A stretch of 64,000 bases of DNA from Paenibacillus elgii NBRC 100335 (GCF_004000865.1 NZ_BIMB01000031.1:1-64000), one strand, 5' to 3'; numbered from the stretch's first letter, positions 44,840 to 53,743 are shown. The notes: generated by a model not told the origin, from the sequence alone. Numbers and translations are program-made.

Positions 44840-45194
44840 AAGTTTCGTCCGGCCAGCACTCCAAGACGGCCGATCTGTCTCCGTACACTTTGTCCAAATG
44901 ATTTTCTCCCCACAGACAGAAGCTGTCCAGCACCGTTTTCAAGCTCAAGCCGTATTCGGTAAGCTCATACTCCACTTTAGGCGGAATTTCATAGTAAACG
45001 GTTCGGTGGACGATGCCATCCTTTTCGAGCTCGCGAAGCTGCTGCGTCAGCACTTTTTGGGTGATGGCGGGAATTAATTTCCTCAGCTCGTTCGTTCGCT
45101 TTTTGCCGGTCGTCAAATGGTACAAAATGATACTTTTCCACTTTCCCCCGATAACCTCCAGCGTGACCTCCACACCAATGCGATATTTCTTCAA
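44826..45194 (-). CDS. HxlR-family transcriptional regulator
   Basis: Winged-helix regulator of 122 residues. The start is TTG at 45194 (MKKYRIGVEV), with GGGGGAG seven bases upstream; the long frame to 45386 crosses the operator region. The family pattern VIGGKWKSIILYHLTTGKKR and KLIPAITQKVLTQQLRELEKDG is clear. HxlR proteins often sense reactive electrophiles through a Cys, but no N-terminal Cys is present here. It is divergent from an NAD(P)H oxidoreductase gene, the usual target. Confidence 0.9.
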   Translation of the reverse strand: MKKYRIGVEVTLEVIGGKWKSIILYHLTTGKKRTNELRKLIPAITQKVLTQQLRELEKDGIVHRTVYYEIPPKVEYELTEYGLSLKTVLDSFCLWGENHLDKVYGDRSAVLECWPDETYEHI

Positions 45195-45258
45195 GGTAAC
45201 ACTCCCCCGACTTCCCAAGGTTATATGATTCAGTATAAAAAAGATACCACAGAACCCG

Positions 45259-45291
45259 GAAGTATCTACTGCACTTTGAAGTGCGTACTTC
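45259..45291. promoter_or_regulatory. Nested dyad operator between HxlR and quinone reductase genes
   Basis: GCACTTTGAAGTGC (45271-45284) is a perfect six-plus-six dyad. Around it GAAGTA (45259-45264) pairs with TACTTC (45286-45291). The site sits about 65 bp before the HxlR start and 115 bp before the oxidoreductase start, as expected for HxlR control of both. Confidence 0.5.
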
Positions 45292-45405
45292 ACACAATAT
45301 TTGATATCACCCATAATAGCATCTGTAACCGGCCATTGACTACCGCGTCGAACAGTGATCCATAGAAGCCGCCGGGAATATGACACAAAGGAAGGTCGTT
45401 AACCT

Positions 45406-45966
45406 ATGAAAGCTCTTGTCACCGTCACTCATCCCCGCAAAAATTCTCTTACGTACGCCGTGATGAACCGTTTTGTCGAAGGCCTGAAGCAGAACAACCA
45501 CGAAGTGGATCTGCTGGATTTGGACCGCGACGGATTCAATCCTTTGTATACGGCCGAAGATGAGAGAGATTGGATCAATCCCGACAAAATCTACTCTCCC
45601 GAGGTTCGCAAGGAAATGGACCGGATTGCGGCGGCGGACACACTCGTGTTCGTGTTCCCGTTATGGCAGTACAACGTGCCTTCGATGCTTAAAGGGTACT
45701 TGGACAAAGTATGGAACATGGGGCTGTTCGGGAAAATGGGTAAGAAGAAAGTGCTGTGGATTTGCCTGACCGGCGGGGATCAGGAGCATATGTCAAAATA
45801 CAACCGCGAGGGAACGTTGAAGCATTATCTCAATGTATTGGTGTCCGGCTACGCCCGAGTGCAGGAATCCAGGGTTGAGCTATTATACGACACCCTGTCG
45901 GAATCGAAGGAGCATATTGCGAGTCTGCTGGAACGCGCTTATCAGTTGGGACGCGAATACGAATAG
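45406..45966 (+). CDS. NAD(P)H oxidoreductase, flavodoxin fold (quinone reductase)
   Basis: FMN- or FAD-dependent two-electron reductase of 186 residues, in the KefF/YwrO/MdaB group. It starts MKALVTVTHPRKNSLTYAV, a flavin phosphate-binding region. VFVFPLWQYNVPSMLKGYLDKVW near residue 80 is the hallmark of the family, with GKMGKKKVLW and TGGDQEHM after it. It likely detoxifies quinones or related electrophiles in the cytoplasm. The gene is divergent from an HxlR regulator, and the gap has a clear operator. Confidence 0.9.
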   Translation: MKALVTVTHPRKNSLTYAVMNRFVEGLKQNNHEVDLLDLDRDGFNPLYTAEDERDWINPDKIYSPEVRKEMDRIAAADTLVFVFPLWQYNVPSMLKGYLDKVWNMGLFGKMGKKKVLWICLTGGDQEHMSKYNREGTLKHYLNVLVSGYARVQESRVELLYDTLSESKEHIASLLERAYQLGREYE

Positions 45967-45972
45967 TAAGAA

Positions 45973-45996
45973 AACCTTGCCCCATCAGGCAAGGTT
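45973..45996. terminator. Bidirectional terminator between convergent genes
   Basis: AACCTTGCC and GGCAAGGTT form a nine-base stem with a six-base loop. The minus strand continues TTTTCTT, the plus strand CTTATGG. It overlaps the stop codon of the BAAT-type hydrolase gene. Confidence 0.65.
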
Positions 45997-47241
45997 CTTA
46001 TGGAAAAAGGATAACACAGTCTGCCACGCTTCGCGGGCCGCAGCAGCCGCTGCTTTGGCCGGGACTCCATGCTCAGCGGTCACCGGCAGATTCGGAATGT
46101 CAATGAGATGGCCCGCCTCCGGAAAATGCTCGTGACGCACTTCCCAGCGGTATCCGCGTTTCTTCAGCCTTTGCAGCACTCCCTCTGCCATTTCGGCGGC
46201 CGGCCATGTCTCATCATGCGCACCCGTAATCAGCAGCGCCGGTGCGCGCATCGCTTCCACCGGAATTCGGGCCGCCTCCAGCTCCTCATCCTTGGAAGTC
46301 TGCAGCGCCTGCTCATGGAGCTTCCGCAACTGAGCAAGCTCGGCCGGAGTCCAGCTCTTCGGCCCGCCGGGGTACGGAAGATACGGAAGCGGCCGGCCTT
46401 CGTACGTCCAGGAGGATCGGCGGCCGGCAGGCGCCATGCTAATGCCTTCAAATACATGAGACGCGGTCGAATAGCCGACGACGGCCCGGATAGCCTGCGG
46501 GTACAGGGAAGCGTAGAGCAGCGCGAGCTCGCTTCCTTTGGAAAGGCCCATGACTCCGGTTCTGGCGGCGTCGATCCCCGGCTGCGCCTGCAGCCAGCGC
46601 ATTGCGCGGTCTACCACCTCAAGCGGTACCTCCGCAAGCTGGTTCGGCAGACCCAAGCGGCCCTGCCAGTCGAAGTAGGCCAGCGCCAACGCCGCAAAGC
46701 CGTGTGCGCTCAGAAGAGCAGCCATCTGCTCGGACCACAGCAAGCCCCCGGCCGATCCTCCCAGCACCAGCACGGCAGGAAGCGGTCGTCCGCGATTCGA
46801 AGCCTCGGGGCAAAAATATTTGCCCGCGAACGGCTTCGTAATTTCCGATATCCGGACATCGCCGGATACAAAATGAAGGTCGACGATACGTTCGCCAAGC
46901 AAGACGCCGTCGGTGGACAACCGGAAGGTGACCGCGTGCGGCGCACTGCTGCTTTTCATAAAGTAACCGGGGGCGGAACCGTCCGGGCGCATTGACCAAA
47001 GCAAGCCGTTCGCATCGATCCCGTCGTACGTGCCCTCTTCGGGTGCCGTCCCCGCCGTATCTACCGTCCCCTGATCATCTGCCCGATACATGCCGAAGGA
47101 ACGCCACACTTGCCCCAGATCGTCTTGCGCAGTTGCTTCCAACGTTATTTTTTGCCCCGGGGTTAACTGCCGAATCGCCATCTCCAAAGCTCCGTCGATC
47201 CTGTTCTGCGCCTGCCCGATGCTCCATACCGGCTCCATCAT
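45985..47241 (-). CDS. Acyl-CoA thioesterase/BAAT-type alpha/beta hydrolase
   Basis: A 418-residue two-domain protein. The first 120 residues form the beta-sandwich of bile acid-CoA:amino acid transferases (TPGQKITLEATAQDDLG, and GLLWSMRPDG). The C-terminal domain is an alpha/beta hydrolase with nucleophile Ser234 in VMGLSKGSELA (Cys in the animal transferases), an oxyanion region VLGGSAGG, an acid in GAHDETWPA, and His in EAGHLID. This suggests hydrolysis of an acyl thioester or ester. Its start overlaps the PadR stop (ATGA), so it is controlled with that regulator. The true substrate is unknown. Confidence 0.88.
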   Translation of the reverse strand: MMEPVWSIGQAQNRIDGALEMAIRQLTPGQKITLEATAQDDLGQVWRSFGMYRADDQGTVDTAGTAPEEGTYDGIDANGLLWSMRPDGSAPGYFMKSSSAPHAVTFRLSTDGVLLGERIVDLHFVSGDVRISEITKPFAGKYFCPEASNRGRPLPAVLVLGGSAGGLLWSEQMAALLSAHGFAALALAYFDWQGRLGLPNQLAEVPLEVVDRAMRWLQAQPGIDAARTGVMGLSKGSELALLYASLYPQAIRAVVGYSTASHVFEGISMAPAGRRSSWTYEGRPLPYLPYPGGPKSWTPAELAQLRKLHEQALQTSKDEELEAARIPVEAMRAPALLITGAHDETWPAAEMAEGVLQRLKKRGYRWEVRHEHFPEAGHLIDIPNLPVTAEHGVPAKAAAAAAREAWQTVLSFFHKNLA

Positions 47242-47768
47242 GACTCCTCCAAGTCCTGTTTAATTTGCTTCAATAACTGAAGGTCCAGCTCCATATGGGC
47301 GATGCCGTTGGCGAACACCTGCCGCACAAGCCGGGGATTGCCGGACAGCTCCGCTTTACCCGGCTCGCCCTTGTTCCAAAGCGCAATTTTGTGCTCAAGC
47401 CCTGCGATCTGCTGCTCGAGGCAGCGGATCACTTCCTTCTTCGGCAGCCGGTCCATCATGAACAGAGCCGCATAGAAGGCCGAGGGGAATTCGGTGGACG
47501 GGACGCTCATCACTTCCGCGATTAAGCCCTGTAACAGCTCGCTGCCTTGTGGCGTGATTTCGTACACCGCTCTCGTCTTATTGCCGCTTCTCTCCGTATC
47601 CCGGATTTGCACGCAGCCTTCCTTGGCCAGCTGCCGCAGCGCATGATAAATCGACCCCGGCAGCACGTTCGACCATAGGTCGACCCGTTCCTTTTCCAGC
47701 TGCTGTATCAGGTCGTAGCCGTGCATCGATTGTTTCGCCAGCATGCCCAACACGATTAAGCGGATCAC
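47238..47768 (-). CDS. PadR-family transcriptional regulator
   Basis: Repressor-type protein of 176 residues. The N-terminal winged helix shows the PadR pattern LAKQSMHGYDLIQQLE and GSIYHALRQLAKEGCV. The C-terminal half is helical and mediates dimer formation in the family. The start is GTG at 47768, with GAGGTG six bases before; an upstream GTG at 47777 abuts that site and is less likely. It is co-translated with the hydrolase gene. An 18-bp perfect palindrome upstream of the start is probably its operator. Confidence 0.9.
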   Translation of the reverse strand: MIRLIVLGMLAKQSMHGYDLIQQLEKERVDLWSNVLPGSIYHALRQLAKEGCVQIRDTERSGNKTRAVYEITPQGSELLQGLIAEVMSVPSTEFPSAFYAALFMMDRLPKKEVIRCLEQQIAGLEHKIALWNKGEPGKAELSGNPRLVRQVFANGIAHMELDLQLLKQIKQDLEES

Positions 47769-47785
47769 CGCAGACACCTCAATTT

Positions 47786-47803
47786 TTATTCAAATTTGAA
47801 TAA
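47786..47803. promoter_or_regulatory. Perfect palindrome, probable PadR operator
   Basis: TTATTCAAATTTGAATAA is an 18-bp perfect dyad, 18 to 35 bp before the PadR start. PadR proteins usually bind AT-rich dyads that cover their own promoter. Binding is inferred. Confidence 0.55.
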
Positions 47804-47872
47804 ATAAATTTAACTAAAAAATAGCATGTACCGCGAAAAAACGCAAGCAAGCAAACTCTCTTGAAATGATGA

Positions 47873-47939
47873 TTGTGCAACATCGCACTCTTATTGTATA
47901 ATCATAACGCACGAACATATGTCATAACATACATATGTT
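47873..47939 (+). promoter_or_regulatory. Promoter and operator-like dyad of the LysE-type gene
   Basis: TTGTGC (47873-47878), 18 bases and TATAAT (47897-47902) form a good promoter. Just downstream AACATATGT (47914-47922) and ACATATGTT (47931-47939) form an inverted repeat that a repressor could use. The regulator is not known. Confidence 0.5.
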
Positions 47940-47969
47940 TTACTATAACATACATAAGAGGTGCGAACG

Positions 47970-48554
47970 ATGCTTATCCTTCCTTTCCTGTCGTACATCA
48001 TTGCGACGAGTTTCACGCCCGGCCCCAATAACATCATGGCGATGTCCAATGCGAATCAACACGGGCTAAGAAAAACATTTCGGTTTATTTTTGGCGTCAC
48101 CGTCGGATTTTTTGCCATTATGCTGTTGTCCAGCTTTTTCAATCTGGTTTTATACAACTACATCCCGCGGATTAAATTCGTGATGAACCTGTTGGGGAGT
48201 CTGTATATGGCTTACCTCGCCTTCAAAATTATGAAAACTAGTAAAACGGAAAATAAAGAACAAGCTAACGACACGTTAAACTCGTTCTTTACGGGATTTA
48301 TTTTGCAATTTGTTAACCCGAAGGGAATTCTGTACGGGATTACGGCCATCTCCACCTTCGTCATTCCGTTCTACAAGTCCGGTCTAAGCTTGCTGCTCTT
48401 TTCCGTGCTGCTTGCGTTTGTCGGATTCTTGTCCACGTTCATGTGGGCGGTATTCGGTTCGTTATTTCAAAAGTTTTTGTCCAACTACGAGCGGCCCTTT
48501 CATATCGCCATGGGGTTGTTACTGCTGTACAGTGCAATTTCGATCTTCTTATAG
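47970..48554 (+). CDS. LysE/RhtB-family amino acid exporter
   Basis: Membrane transporter of 194 residues, starting at the ATG at 47970 (MLILPFLSYI), with AGAGGTG seven bases before. It has about six hydrophobic segments. The family signature SFTPGPNNIMAMSNANQHG (about residues 13-31) and FVNPKGILYGI near residue 115 are clear. Such proteins export amino acids or their derivatives. The gene has its own promoter and a dyad at the transcription start, and stands between convergent and divergent neighbours without an operon partner. Confidence 0.9.
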   Translation: MLILPFLSYIIATSFTPGPNNIMAMSNANQHGLRKTFRFIFGVTVGFFAIMLLSSFFNLVLYNYIPRIKFVMNLLGSLYMAYLAFKIMKTSKTENKEQANDTLNSFFTGFILQFVNPKGILYGITAISTFVIPFYKSGLSLLLFSVLLAFVGFLSTFMWAVFGSLFQKFLSNYERPFHIAMGLLLLYSAISIFL

Positions 48555-48589
48555 GCTGCGCGATCGAGCATTCGGGGCGACTCCGGCGG

Positions 48590-49492
48590 CTATCGCCAAG
48601 CCGATTCAACGATGATGATCAAAAACGAAAAAGTTAAATAGTACAGAGAAAACTTGAAGCTGGCTTTCGCCCAACCCCGGTCATCTTTCGTAAATAAGCC
48701 GCTCAGACATTGCAAAAACCAAATGCCGAGCAGCGCGGTAGAGGTCAGCAAATAAGCGGCACCGACGCAGTCGTGAGCATACAGCAAATAAGTAACCGGA
48801 AATAAAGCTGCGACATAGGGCAGCATTTGCCATTTCGTACGGCGGGCGCCTTTTACGACGGGCAGCAGCGGATAGCCCGCCGCCCGGTACTCGTCCTTCT
48901 TCAAGATCCCAAGCGCCCAGAAATGCGGCGGCTGCCATAAAAACAGGACAAGAAATAACAGCCATGCCCCCAGATTCAATTCATTGGAATAGCTGCAGTA
49001 GCCGATCATGGGCGGCATCGCCCCGGAAATTCCACCGATGGAGGTGCTCCATGTCGACGTTGGCTTCAGCCATGCCGTATAGATCACGACGTAAACAAAG
49101 ATACCGACGAAGCCCAGCGCCACGCTTAGCGGATTCACGAATACGTACAGCGTGACGAAGCCTATCAAGCCTGCTGCGGTTGCAGCCGCCGCAACGATCC
49201 GAGGGTTCAGCCGTCCGCCAGGCAGCGGCCGGTTTCTTGTCCGCTCCATGTGGACATCCCGAAACCGGTCCAGGACATTATTCGCCATCGATGCGGCCGC
49301 TAGGATCAGCGCCGTCCCAACCATCATGAATGCCAGGACAGACAAATCGAACTCCCAGCGCGAAGCAAGACAATACCCGGCAAATGCGCAAAACAGGTTG
49401 GAGGTCATAATCCTCGGCTTTATCACAGAAACCCAATCTTTCATAGCGGTCGCCAATCCCCGTTGCGCCTCCTTTTCAAGGATATCATGCAT
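48590..49492 (-). CDS. ctaB: Protoheme IX farnesyltransferase
   Basis: Membrane prenyltransferase that converts heme B to heme O for terminal oxidases. The 300-residue protein has about eight membrane segments. The first prenyl-diphosphate/Mg site is NNVLDRFRDVHMERT (residues 71-85), and the second conserved region reads LKPTSTWSTSIGGISGAMPP. Many CtaB/CyoE have LKR at this point; here it is LKP. The gene stands apart from cta or qox oxidase genes, which is unusual, so it may be a second copy. The start at 49492 overlaps the MOSC gene by eight bases. Confidence 0.9.
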   Translation of the reverse strand: MHDILEKEAQRGLATAMKDWVSVIKPRIMTSNLFCAFAGYCLASRWEFDLSVLAFMMVGTALILAAASMANNVLDRFRDVHMERTRNRPLPGGRLNPRIVAAAATAAGLIGFVTLYVFVNPLSVALGFVGIFVYVVIYTAWLKPTSTWSTSIGGISGAMPPMIGYCSYSNELNLGAWLLFLVLFLWQPPHFWALGILKKDEYRAAGYPLLPVVKGARRTKWQMLPYVAALFPVTYLLYAHDCVGAAYLLTSTALLGIWFLQCLSGLFTKDDRGWAKASFKFSLYYLTFSFLIIIVESAWR

Positions 49493-50168
49493 GGCCGGTC
49501 AGTCTTTCCGTCGTATCCGTCGCGATCCCGTCCAGGCGCTTCGCAAATGTCTTCCTCCAGTTGACGGATAGTTCTTCCACCTCCAGTATCTTCTTGATGC
49601 CTTCGACATGATCCTTGTCACGGTGCATGATCCGGTTGGCGTAGGACACGGTAATTCCTTTCGGATGGGAGAAAATGCGAGTCAGTCCGTCACACCGGGA
49701 CACGACCCCTTCTTTCAGCACGCGGAAATAAAAGCCGGTGTATCCCGTCTCCTGAAGCTTCAGCGGCATGTCGGGCAATCCGTACCGTACAGACAGCTTG
49801 TAACAAGGCTGACGCGGTTGACTGATTTGAACGATCGCTTCGCCAAGTTGAAACACATCGCCGATGCAAACGTCCTCCTCCAGCAGACCTCGGACTGTCA
49901 GATTTTCCCCGAATCCGCCGTATGCCAACGTTCTCTGCAATTCCTTCTCCCAGAACGGATAATGCTCGTAGGGATAGACGCATACCGCCTTCTCCCGGCC
50001 TCCGTGATGAACAAGATCAGCCTGTCCGTCCCCCTCGAAATTCACCCACGATAAAAACAGCTCCCCGTCAACCGGTGTCTTGAAGATGCCGGTCGAGACG
50101 TCTTTGCTGTTAAACTGCACCTCTTTCGGCTTGCCCGTATTGATCGAAAGGATTTCCACAGGCTTCAT
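49485..50168 (-). CDS. MOSC domain protein (YiiM-like)
   Basis: A 227-residue protein if started at the ATG at 50168 (MKPVEILSINTGKP); the longer frame to 50258 is possible but lacks a good site. The MOSC domain covers about residues 25-165: VNFEGDGQADLVHHGGREKAV, GFGENLTVRGLLEEDVCIGD and the conserved Cys in SQPRQPCYKL. The YiiM group binds molybdenum cofactor and reduces N-hydroxylated compounds; this activity is inferred. The gene overlaps ctaB by eight bases and follows helD by about 100 bp on the same strand. Confidence 0.88.
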   Translation of the reverse strand: MKPVEILSINTGKPKEVQFNSKDVSTGIFKTPVDGELFLSWVNFEGDGQADLVHHGGREKAVCVYPYEHYPFWEKELQRTLAYGGFGENLTVRGLLEEDVCIGDVFQLGEAIVQISQPRQPCYKLSVRYGLPDMPLKLQETGYTGFYFRVLKEGVVSRCDGLTRIFSHPKGITVSYANRIMHRDKDHVEGIKKILEVEELSVNWRKTFAKRLDGIATDTTERLTGHA

Positions 50169-50267
50169 TTGAACCACCCCGACTTTCACCTTGCTGCATG
50201 ATTCGAGTATAATCCCGCCCGTTCCATCTATCAATTCAATTGTTATTATAAAAACCATAGATATAAC

Positions 50268-52337
50268 CTATGGTTTTAGAAAAGGAGTGATGGCTCCGGC
50301 GTAGGTCACCGTCAATCTATGCATGGCCCGGGAGCAAGCGATATAGAGCAAGCTTTTATCCAGCTCCGTCCGGTATGTCGATGCGTCAGCGAACGGCACA
50401 ATGACTTGATCGAACTCCAAGCCTTTGGCTAGATGCACATAGGTAACTACGATGCCTTCGTGGAACTGCTCGCTGTTGAAATCCAGCAAATGAATTTTAT
50501 GCCCTCTATCCTTCAGCTTCGCGTATACTTCTTCAGCTTGGGCATGCGTCTTGCAGATGATCCCGAGCGAATGAAGTCCGGTCGCCAGGAAATCGCTGGT
50601 CAGCCTCCTGACTGCGTCCATTTCATCCCTTGGACTGTGACACGGTAGGATGAGCGGCTCCTCGCCATGCCGTTCGATCGGAATCAGCTTGCTGTTAGGC
50701 TTTAACCTCTGGGCAAACGTTGTAATTTCAACGGTCGAACGGTAGCTTTTTAGCAGCTCGACCGTATCCGCCTCGGGGAATACTTTCTTAATCTCGGCTA
50801 GCGAAGAAGAAGAATATGGATTCACGGATTGGCTGCTGTCGCCCAGAATCGTTTTCTTGCATTTGAATAATTTCGATAAGACCGCGTATTGGATCGGCGT
50901 ATAATCCTGCATCTCATCCACCAGCAGATGCTTGACGAAATCGAACGGCGCCGCCCCCTCAAAATAAATCTTCAAATAAAGGAGCGGAAACACATCCGAA
51001 TATTCCAGCTTCTTGCCCTGCTTTAGCTTGAACAGGTCAGGCTTGCCCAAATATCGATAAAATTCCTTGTACAAGGAGAGGACGTCTTGGCATTTGAACA
51101 TTTTTTTGACGGCCGTCTTGATCTTTTTGGATGCCGATGCGGGGACTCGATTTCCGTCTACGTCTTTGCAGTTGGCCATAACCTGGGCTGCGGTCTTCTC
51201 CAATCTCGATTTGACGGGCAATCTTCCGGAAGCCAGATAACTGCTGAACAATGCCTCTTTGGAAATCGTCACCTTATCGATGGCAATCTCCTCAGGCGAG
51301 AAGTAATGCTCATCCGCATATTGGATAAAAGCATCTATCTGACCGATAAATTCGGCGGAAGCTTTATACTTGATCCGTTCGATCACGCTATCGTCCGTTT
51401 CATCGTCAGGATCACCCAGCAGCTCCGACACCTGCTCGTAAAACGTCTGAAACTTGCCGATTCCCGACAGCCCCTTGGCCGCCAGCTCCTCCAGGCTCAC
51501 TTCCATGATCTTTTCTTCGCCCAGCTCGGGCAGCACGTTCGAGATATAATCGGAGAACACTTTGTTGGGAGAAATGATCAGGACGTTCCTGGAGTTTAAC
51601 GTTTCCTTGTACCGATACAGCAAAAAGGCGACTCTGTGCAAAGCGACCGACGTTTTTCCCGAACCGGCGACGCCCTGAATGATCAGCTCGTGAGCCGCTT
51701 CATTCCGGATGATGGCGTTCTGTTCTTTTTGGATCGTCGCTACGATATTTTTCATTCGCTCGTTCGAAGGGCCGCTGAGCTCTTTTTGGAGGACATCGTC
51801 ATGGATCGTCATCGAGCTTTCGATCATGTATTCCATTGCGCCTTGATTGATTTTGTACTGCCGCTTTAAGCCGATCTCGCCATGCACCTCTCCGACGGGC
51901 GCCGAATAGAACGCTTGACCGACCTCAAAATCATAAAACATGCTGGCTACAGGGGAGCGCCAATCGTAGATTAAATTATCGTGGCCGTTTTCCTCGGTGA
52001 AGGAATGTACCCCGATATAGAACGAATCCGGTTTCGTTTGTTGTCCTTCCTTGAAGTCCACCCTCCCAAAGTAGGGCGATTGCAGCAATTTCTGAACCCG
52101 CCTGCGCTTGGCGATCGTCTTCTCCCCCAAATCGATCGCGAGCGATACGTCCACCCGGTTCGCCGCCCGCTCCGCCGGGTCCAATGCAGCCGCATTGTCC
52201 CACAGGTATTTCTTGGCTTCAATGACCGCTTCGTAAGTGTACGATACTTTATCGTCCATCTCCTTGAGGGCTTGATGAAGCTTGGCAACAATGACTTCCA
52301 GATATCGTCTTTCTTCCGCTTCCGTACCGTTAAACAT
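50268..52337 (-). CDS. helD: HelD-type RNA polymerase recycling ATPase (UvrD/Rep-like helicase)
   Basis: Superfamily 1 ATPase of 689 residues; members release stalled RNA polymerase. The start is the ATG at 52337 (MFNGTEAEERRY) with AGGAGG nine bases before. An N-terminal helical arm (about 1-150) reaches into the polymerase channel in known structures. Walker A is GVAGSGKTSVALHR, Walker B is LLVDEMQDYT, and KSYRSTVEI, VTYVHLAKGLEFD and ACSRAMHRL complete the motor. It is shorter than B. subtilis HelD (about 774 residues). Paralogues are common in Paenibacillaceae, so this may not be the main copy. Confidence 0.88.
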   Translation of the reverse strand: MFNGTEAEERRYLEVIVAKLHQALKEMDDKVSYTYEAVIEAKKYLWDNAAALDPAERAANRVDVSLAIDLGEKTIAKRRRVQKLLQSPYFGRVDFKEGQQTKPDSFYIGVHSFTEENGHDNLIYDWRSPVASMFYDFEVGQAFYSAPVGEVHGEIGLKRQYKINQGAMEYMIESSMTIHDDVLQKELSGPSNERMKNIVATIQKEQNAIIRNEAAHELIIQGVAGSGKTSVALHRVAFLLYRYKETLNSRNVLIISPNKVFSDYISNVLPELGEEKIMEVSLEELAAKGLSGIGKFQTFYEQVSELLGDPDDETDDSVIERIKYKASAEFIGQIDAFIQYADEHYFSPEEIAIDKVTISKEALFSSYLASGRLPVKSRLEKTAAQVMANCKDVDGNRVPASASKKIKTAVKKMFKCQDVLSLYKEFYRYLGKPDLFKLKQGKKLEYSDVFPLLYLKIYFEGAAPFDFVKHLLVDEMQDYTPIQYAVLSKLFKCKKTILGDSSQSVNPYSSSSLAEIKKVFPEADTVELLKSYRSTVEITTFAQRLKPNSKLIPIERHGEEPLILPCHSPRDEMDAVRRLTSDFLATGLHSLGIICKTHAQAEEVYAKLKDRGHKIHLLDFNSEQFHEGIVVTYVHLAKGLEFDQVIVPFADASTYRTELDKSLLYIACSRAMHRLTVTYAGAITPFLKP

Positions 52338-52535
52338 CCGTGCAGCCTCCTTTTGAGTCGTTAGCCTAAGCAGAGCTTGAGCTTGCGAGCTGCCCTGCAA
52401 AAGCGGTATATAGAATATAAAAGATCGCGCAAAAAAAGAATAGACTTTTTCTTTCCGATGAGTTATTCTGATGATAGAGTACGCCCCACGGACCATTTAC
52501 TAAAAATTTCCATTTTTCAATGAATTATAATAAAT

Positions 52536-52560
52536 AAACCGCCCTCCAAGGCGGTTTTTT
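52536..52560. terminator. Hairpin terminator between nitrilase-like and helD genes
   Basis: AACCGCC and GGCGGTT form a stem around CTCCAA. The plus strand continues TTTT and the minus strand TTTATTTATT. It lies 20 bases after the nitrilase-family stop codon on the minus strand. Confidence 0.65.
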
Positions 52561-52579
52561 CGCATCGAAATTCAAGACT

Positions 52580-53302
52580 CTATTTTTTCGTTACTTCCTG
52601 TGTTGTTGAATCATAAATGATGATTCCTTCATTCGAATCGTCCAGTTCCCCGACTAATCTTCCTTCATTACTCCATACCGCAGATTTGCCTACACTTTCA
52701 AAATTATCACAATGCCCAATACAATTGGCCATCAGAACCGTCATGGAATACTTGCTTGCCATATGCGGATAATGACTCCATGCTTTGTTTATCTCGTTTT
52801 GAGACTTGGCTACACTCGCAATATAAACTTCGGCCCCCAGCTTGCTGGCATGATCGGCATGGTCAATCTGTAAGGACTCATAACAAATTGCAGGAGCAAT
52901 CTTTACGTTATCCATTGTCAAAATCATTTGTTCATGGCCGCAAACGAAATACGGGAATTCATCCGAATGTAATTTTTGTTTGGAATATGTTTGTCTTGGT
53001 TTGTTTGGTTGAAAGATAATCATGCTGATTCGAATTCCGGAATCGGATTTCGTCGGCACACCAATCCCAATGGTGATACGATGTTTGTCGCTTATGCTCT
53101 GGAAATCATCGAATCTTCCATCGTTCTCGCTGGTCGCTAAATCCTTCGCAAGACTAGGTTCATAGCCTGTTACAGAAAGCTCCGGGAAAAATAGGGCGTC
53201 CGCATGATAAGAAATTGCAGTCGCTATCATGTTTTTGTGTTTCTCGAGATTTTCCACAATATTTCCCTTTTCGGGTCTCATTTGAGCCGCAGCTATTCTC
53301 AT
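52580..53302 (-). CDS. Carbon-nitrogen hydrolase (nitrilase superfamily)
   Basis: Amidase-type enzyme of 240 residues with the Glu-Lys-Cys triad: Glu41 in FFPELSVTGYE, Lys107 in TYSKQKLH, and Cys139 in PAICYESLQ. The fold is complete but compact; many members have 260-300 residues. It has no signal peptide. Substrates in the family range from short amides to N-carbamoyl compounds, and no choice can be made here. The gene stands alone on the minus strand, divergent from the ABM gene. Confidence 0.9.
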   Translation of the reverse strand: MRIAAAQMRPEKGNIVENLEKHKNMIATAISYHADALFFPELSVTGYEPSLAKDLATSENDGRFDDFQSISDKHRITIGIGVPTKSDSGIRISMIIFQPNKPRQTYSKQKLHSDEFPYFVCGHEQMILTMDNVKIAPAICYESLQIDHADHASKLGAEVYIASVAKSQNEINKAWSHYPHMASKYSMTVLMANCIGHCDNFESVGKSAVWSNEGRLVGELDDSNEGIIIYDSTTQEVTKK

Positions 53303-53410
53303 GATTATACCTCCGCTTCCTTGTGCAATACATAAATTAGATTTATTTTAACGCCAAATGTATACTTTTTACGAATGAAACTTTCTTATGTAGAAAAGGA
53401 GAACGTGAAA

Positions 53411-53743
53411 ATGACACCATTTGCAAAAACACCACAGCCGCCTTATTACGCCGTGATCTTTTCAAGTCAGCGTTCGGAAGGGGATCGCGGGTATGTGAAC
53501 ATGGCAGAAAAAATGGTATCTCTGGCATCTAACCAGCCAGGCTTTTTGGGAGTAGAAAGTGTTCGGGATGATGATGGTTTCGGGATAACTGTTTCATACT
53601 GGGAATCCTTGGACGCCATTCGAAATTGGAAAGCAAACGAAGCGCATTTGGGGGCGCAGGAAAAGGGGAAAACGATCTGGTACGACAATTATATAACCAG
53701 AATCTGTCGAGTTGAAAGAGAATACAGCCTGAAAGAAGTATGA
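53411..53743 (+). CDS. Antibiotic biosynthesis monooxygenase (ABM) domain protein
   Basis: A 110-residue ferredoxin-like protein starting MTPFAKTPQPPYYAV at 53411 (AAGGAG upstream). The family pattern YYAVIFSSQRSEGD, MVSLASNQPGFLGVES and YWESLDAIRNWKANEAH is complete. Some members act as cofactor-free monooxygenases or heme-degrading proteins, others have no known activity. Stand-alone gene; no biosynthetic genes are nearby. Confidence 0.88.
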   Translation: MTPFAKTPQPPYYAVIFSSQRSEGDRGYVNMAEKMVSLASNQPGFLGVESVRDDDGFGITVSYWESLDAIRNWKANEAHLGAQEKGKTIWYDNYITRICRVEREYSLKEV

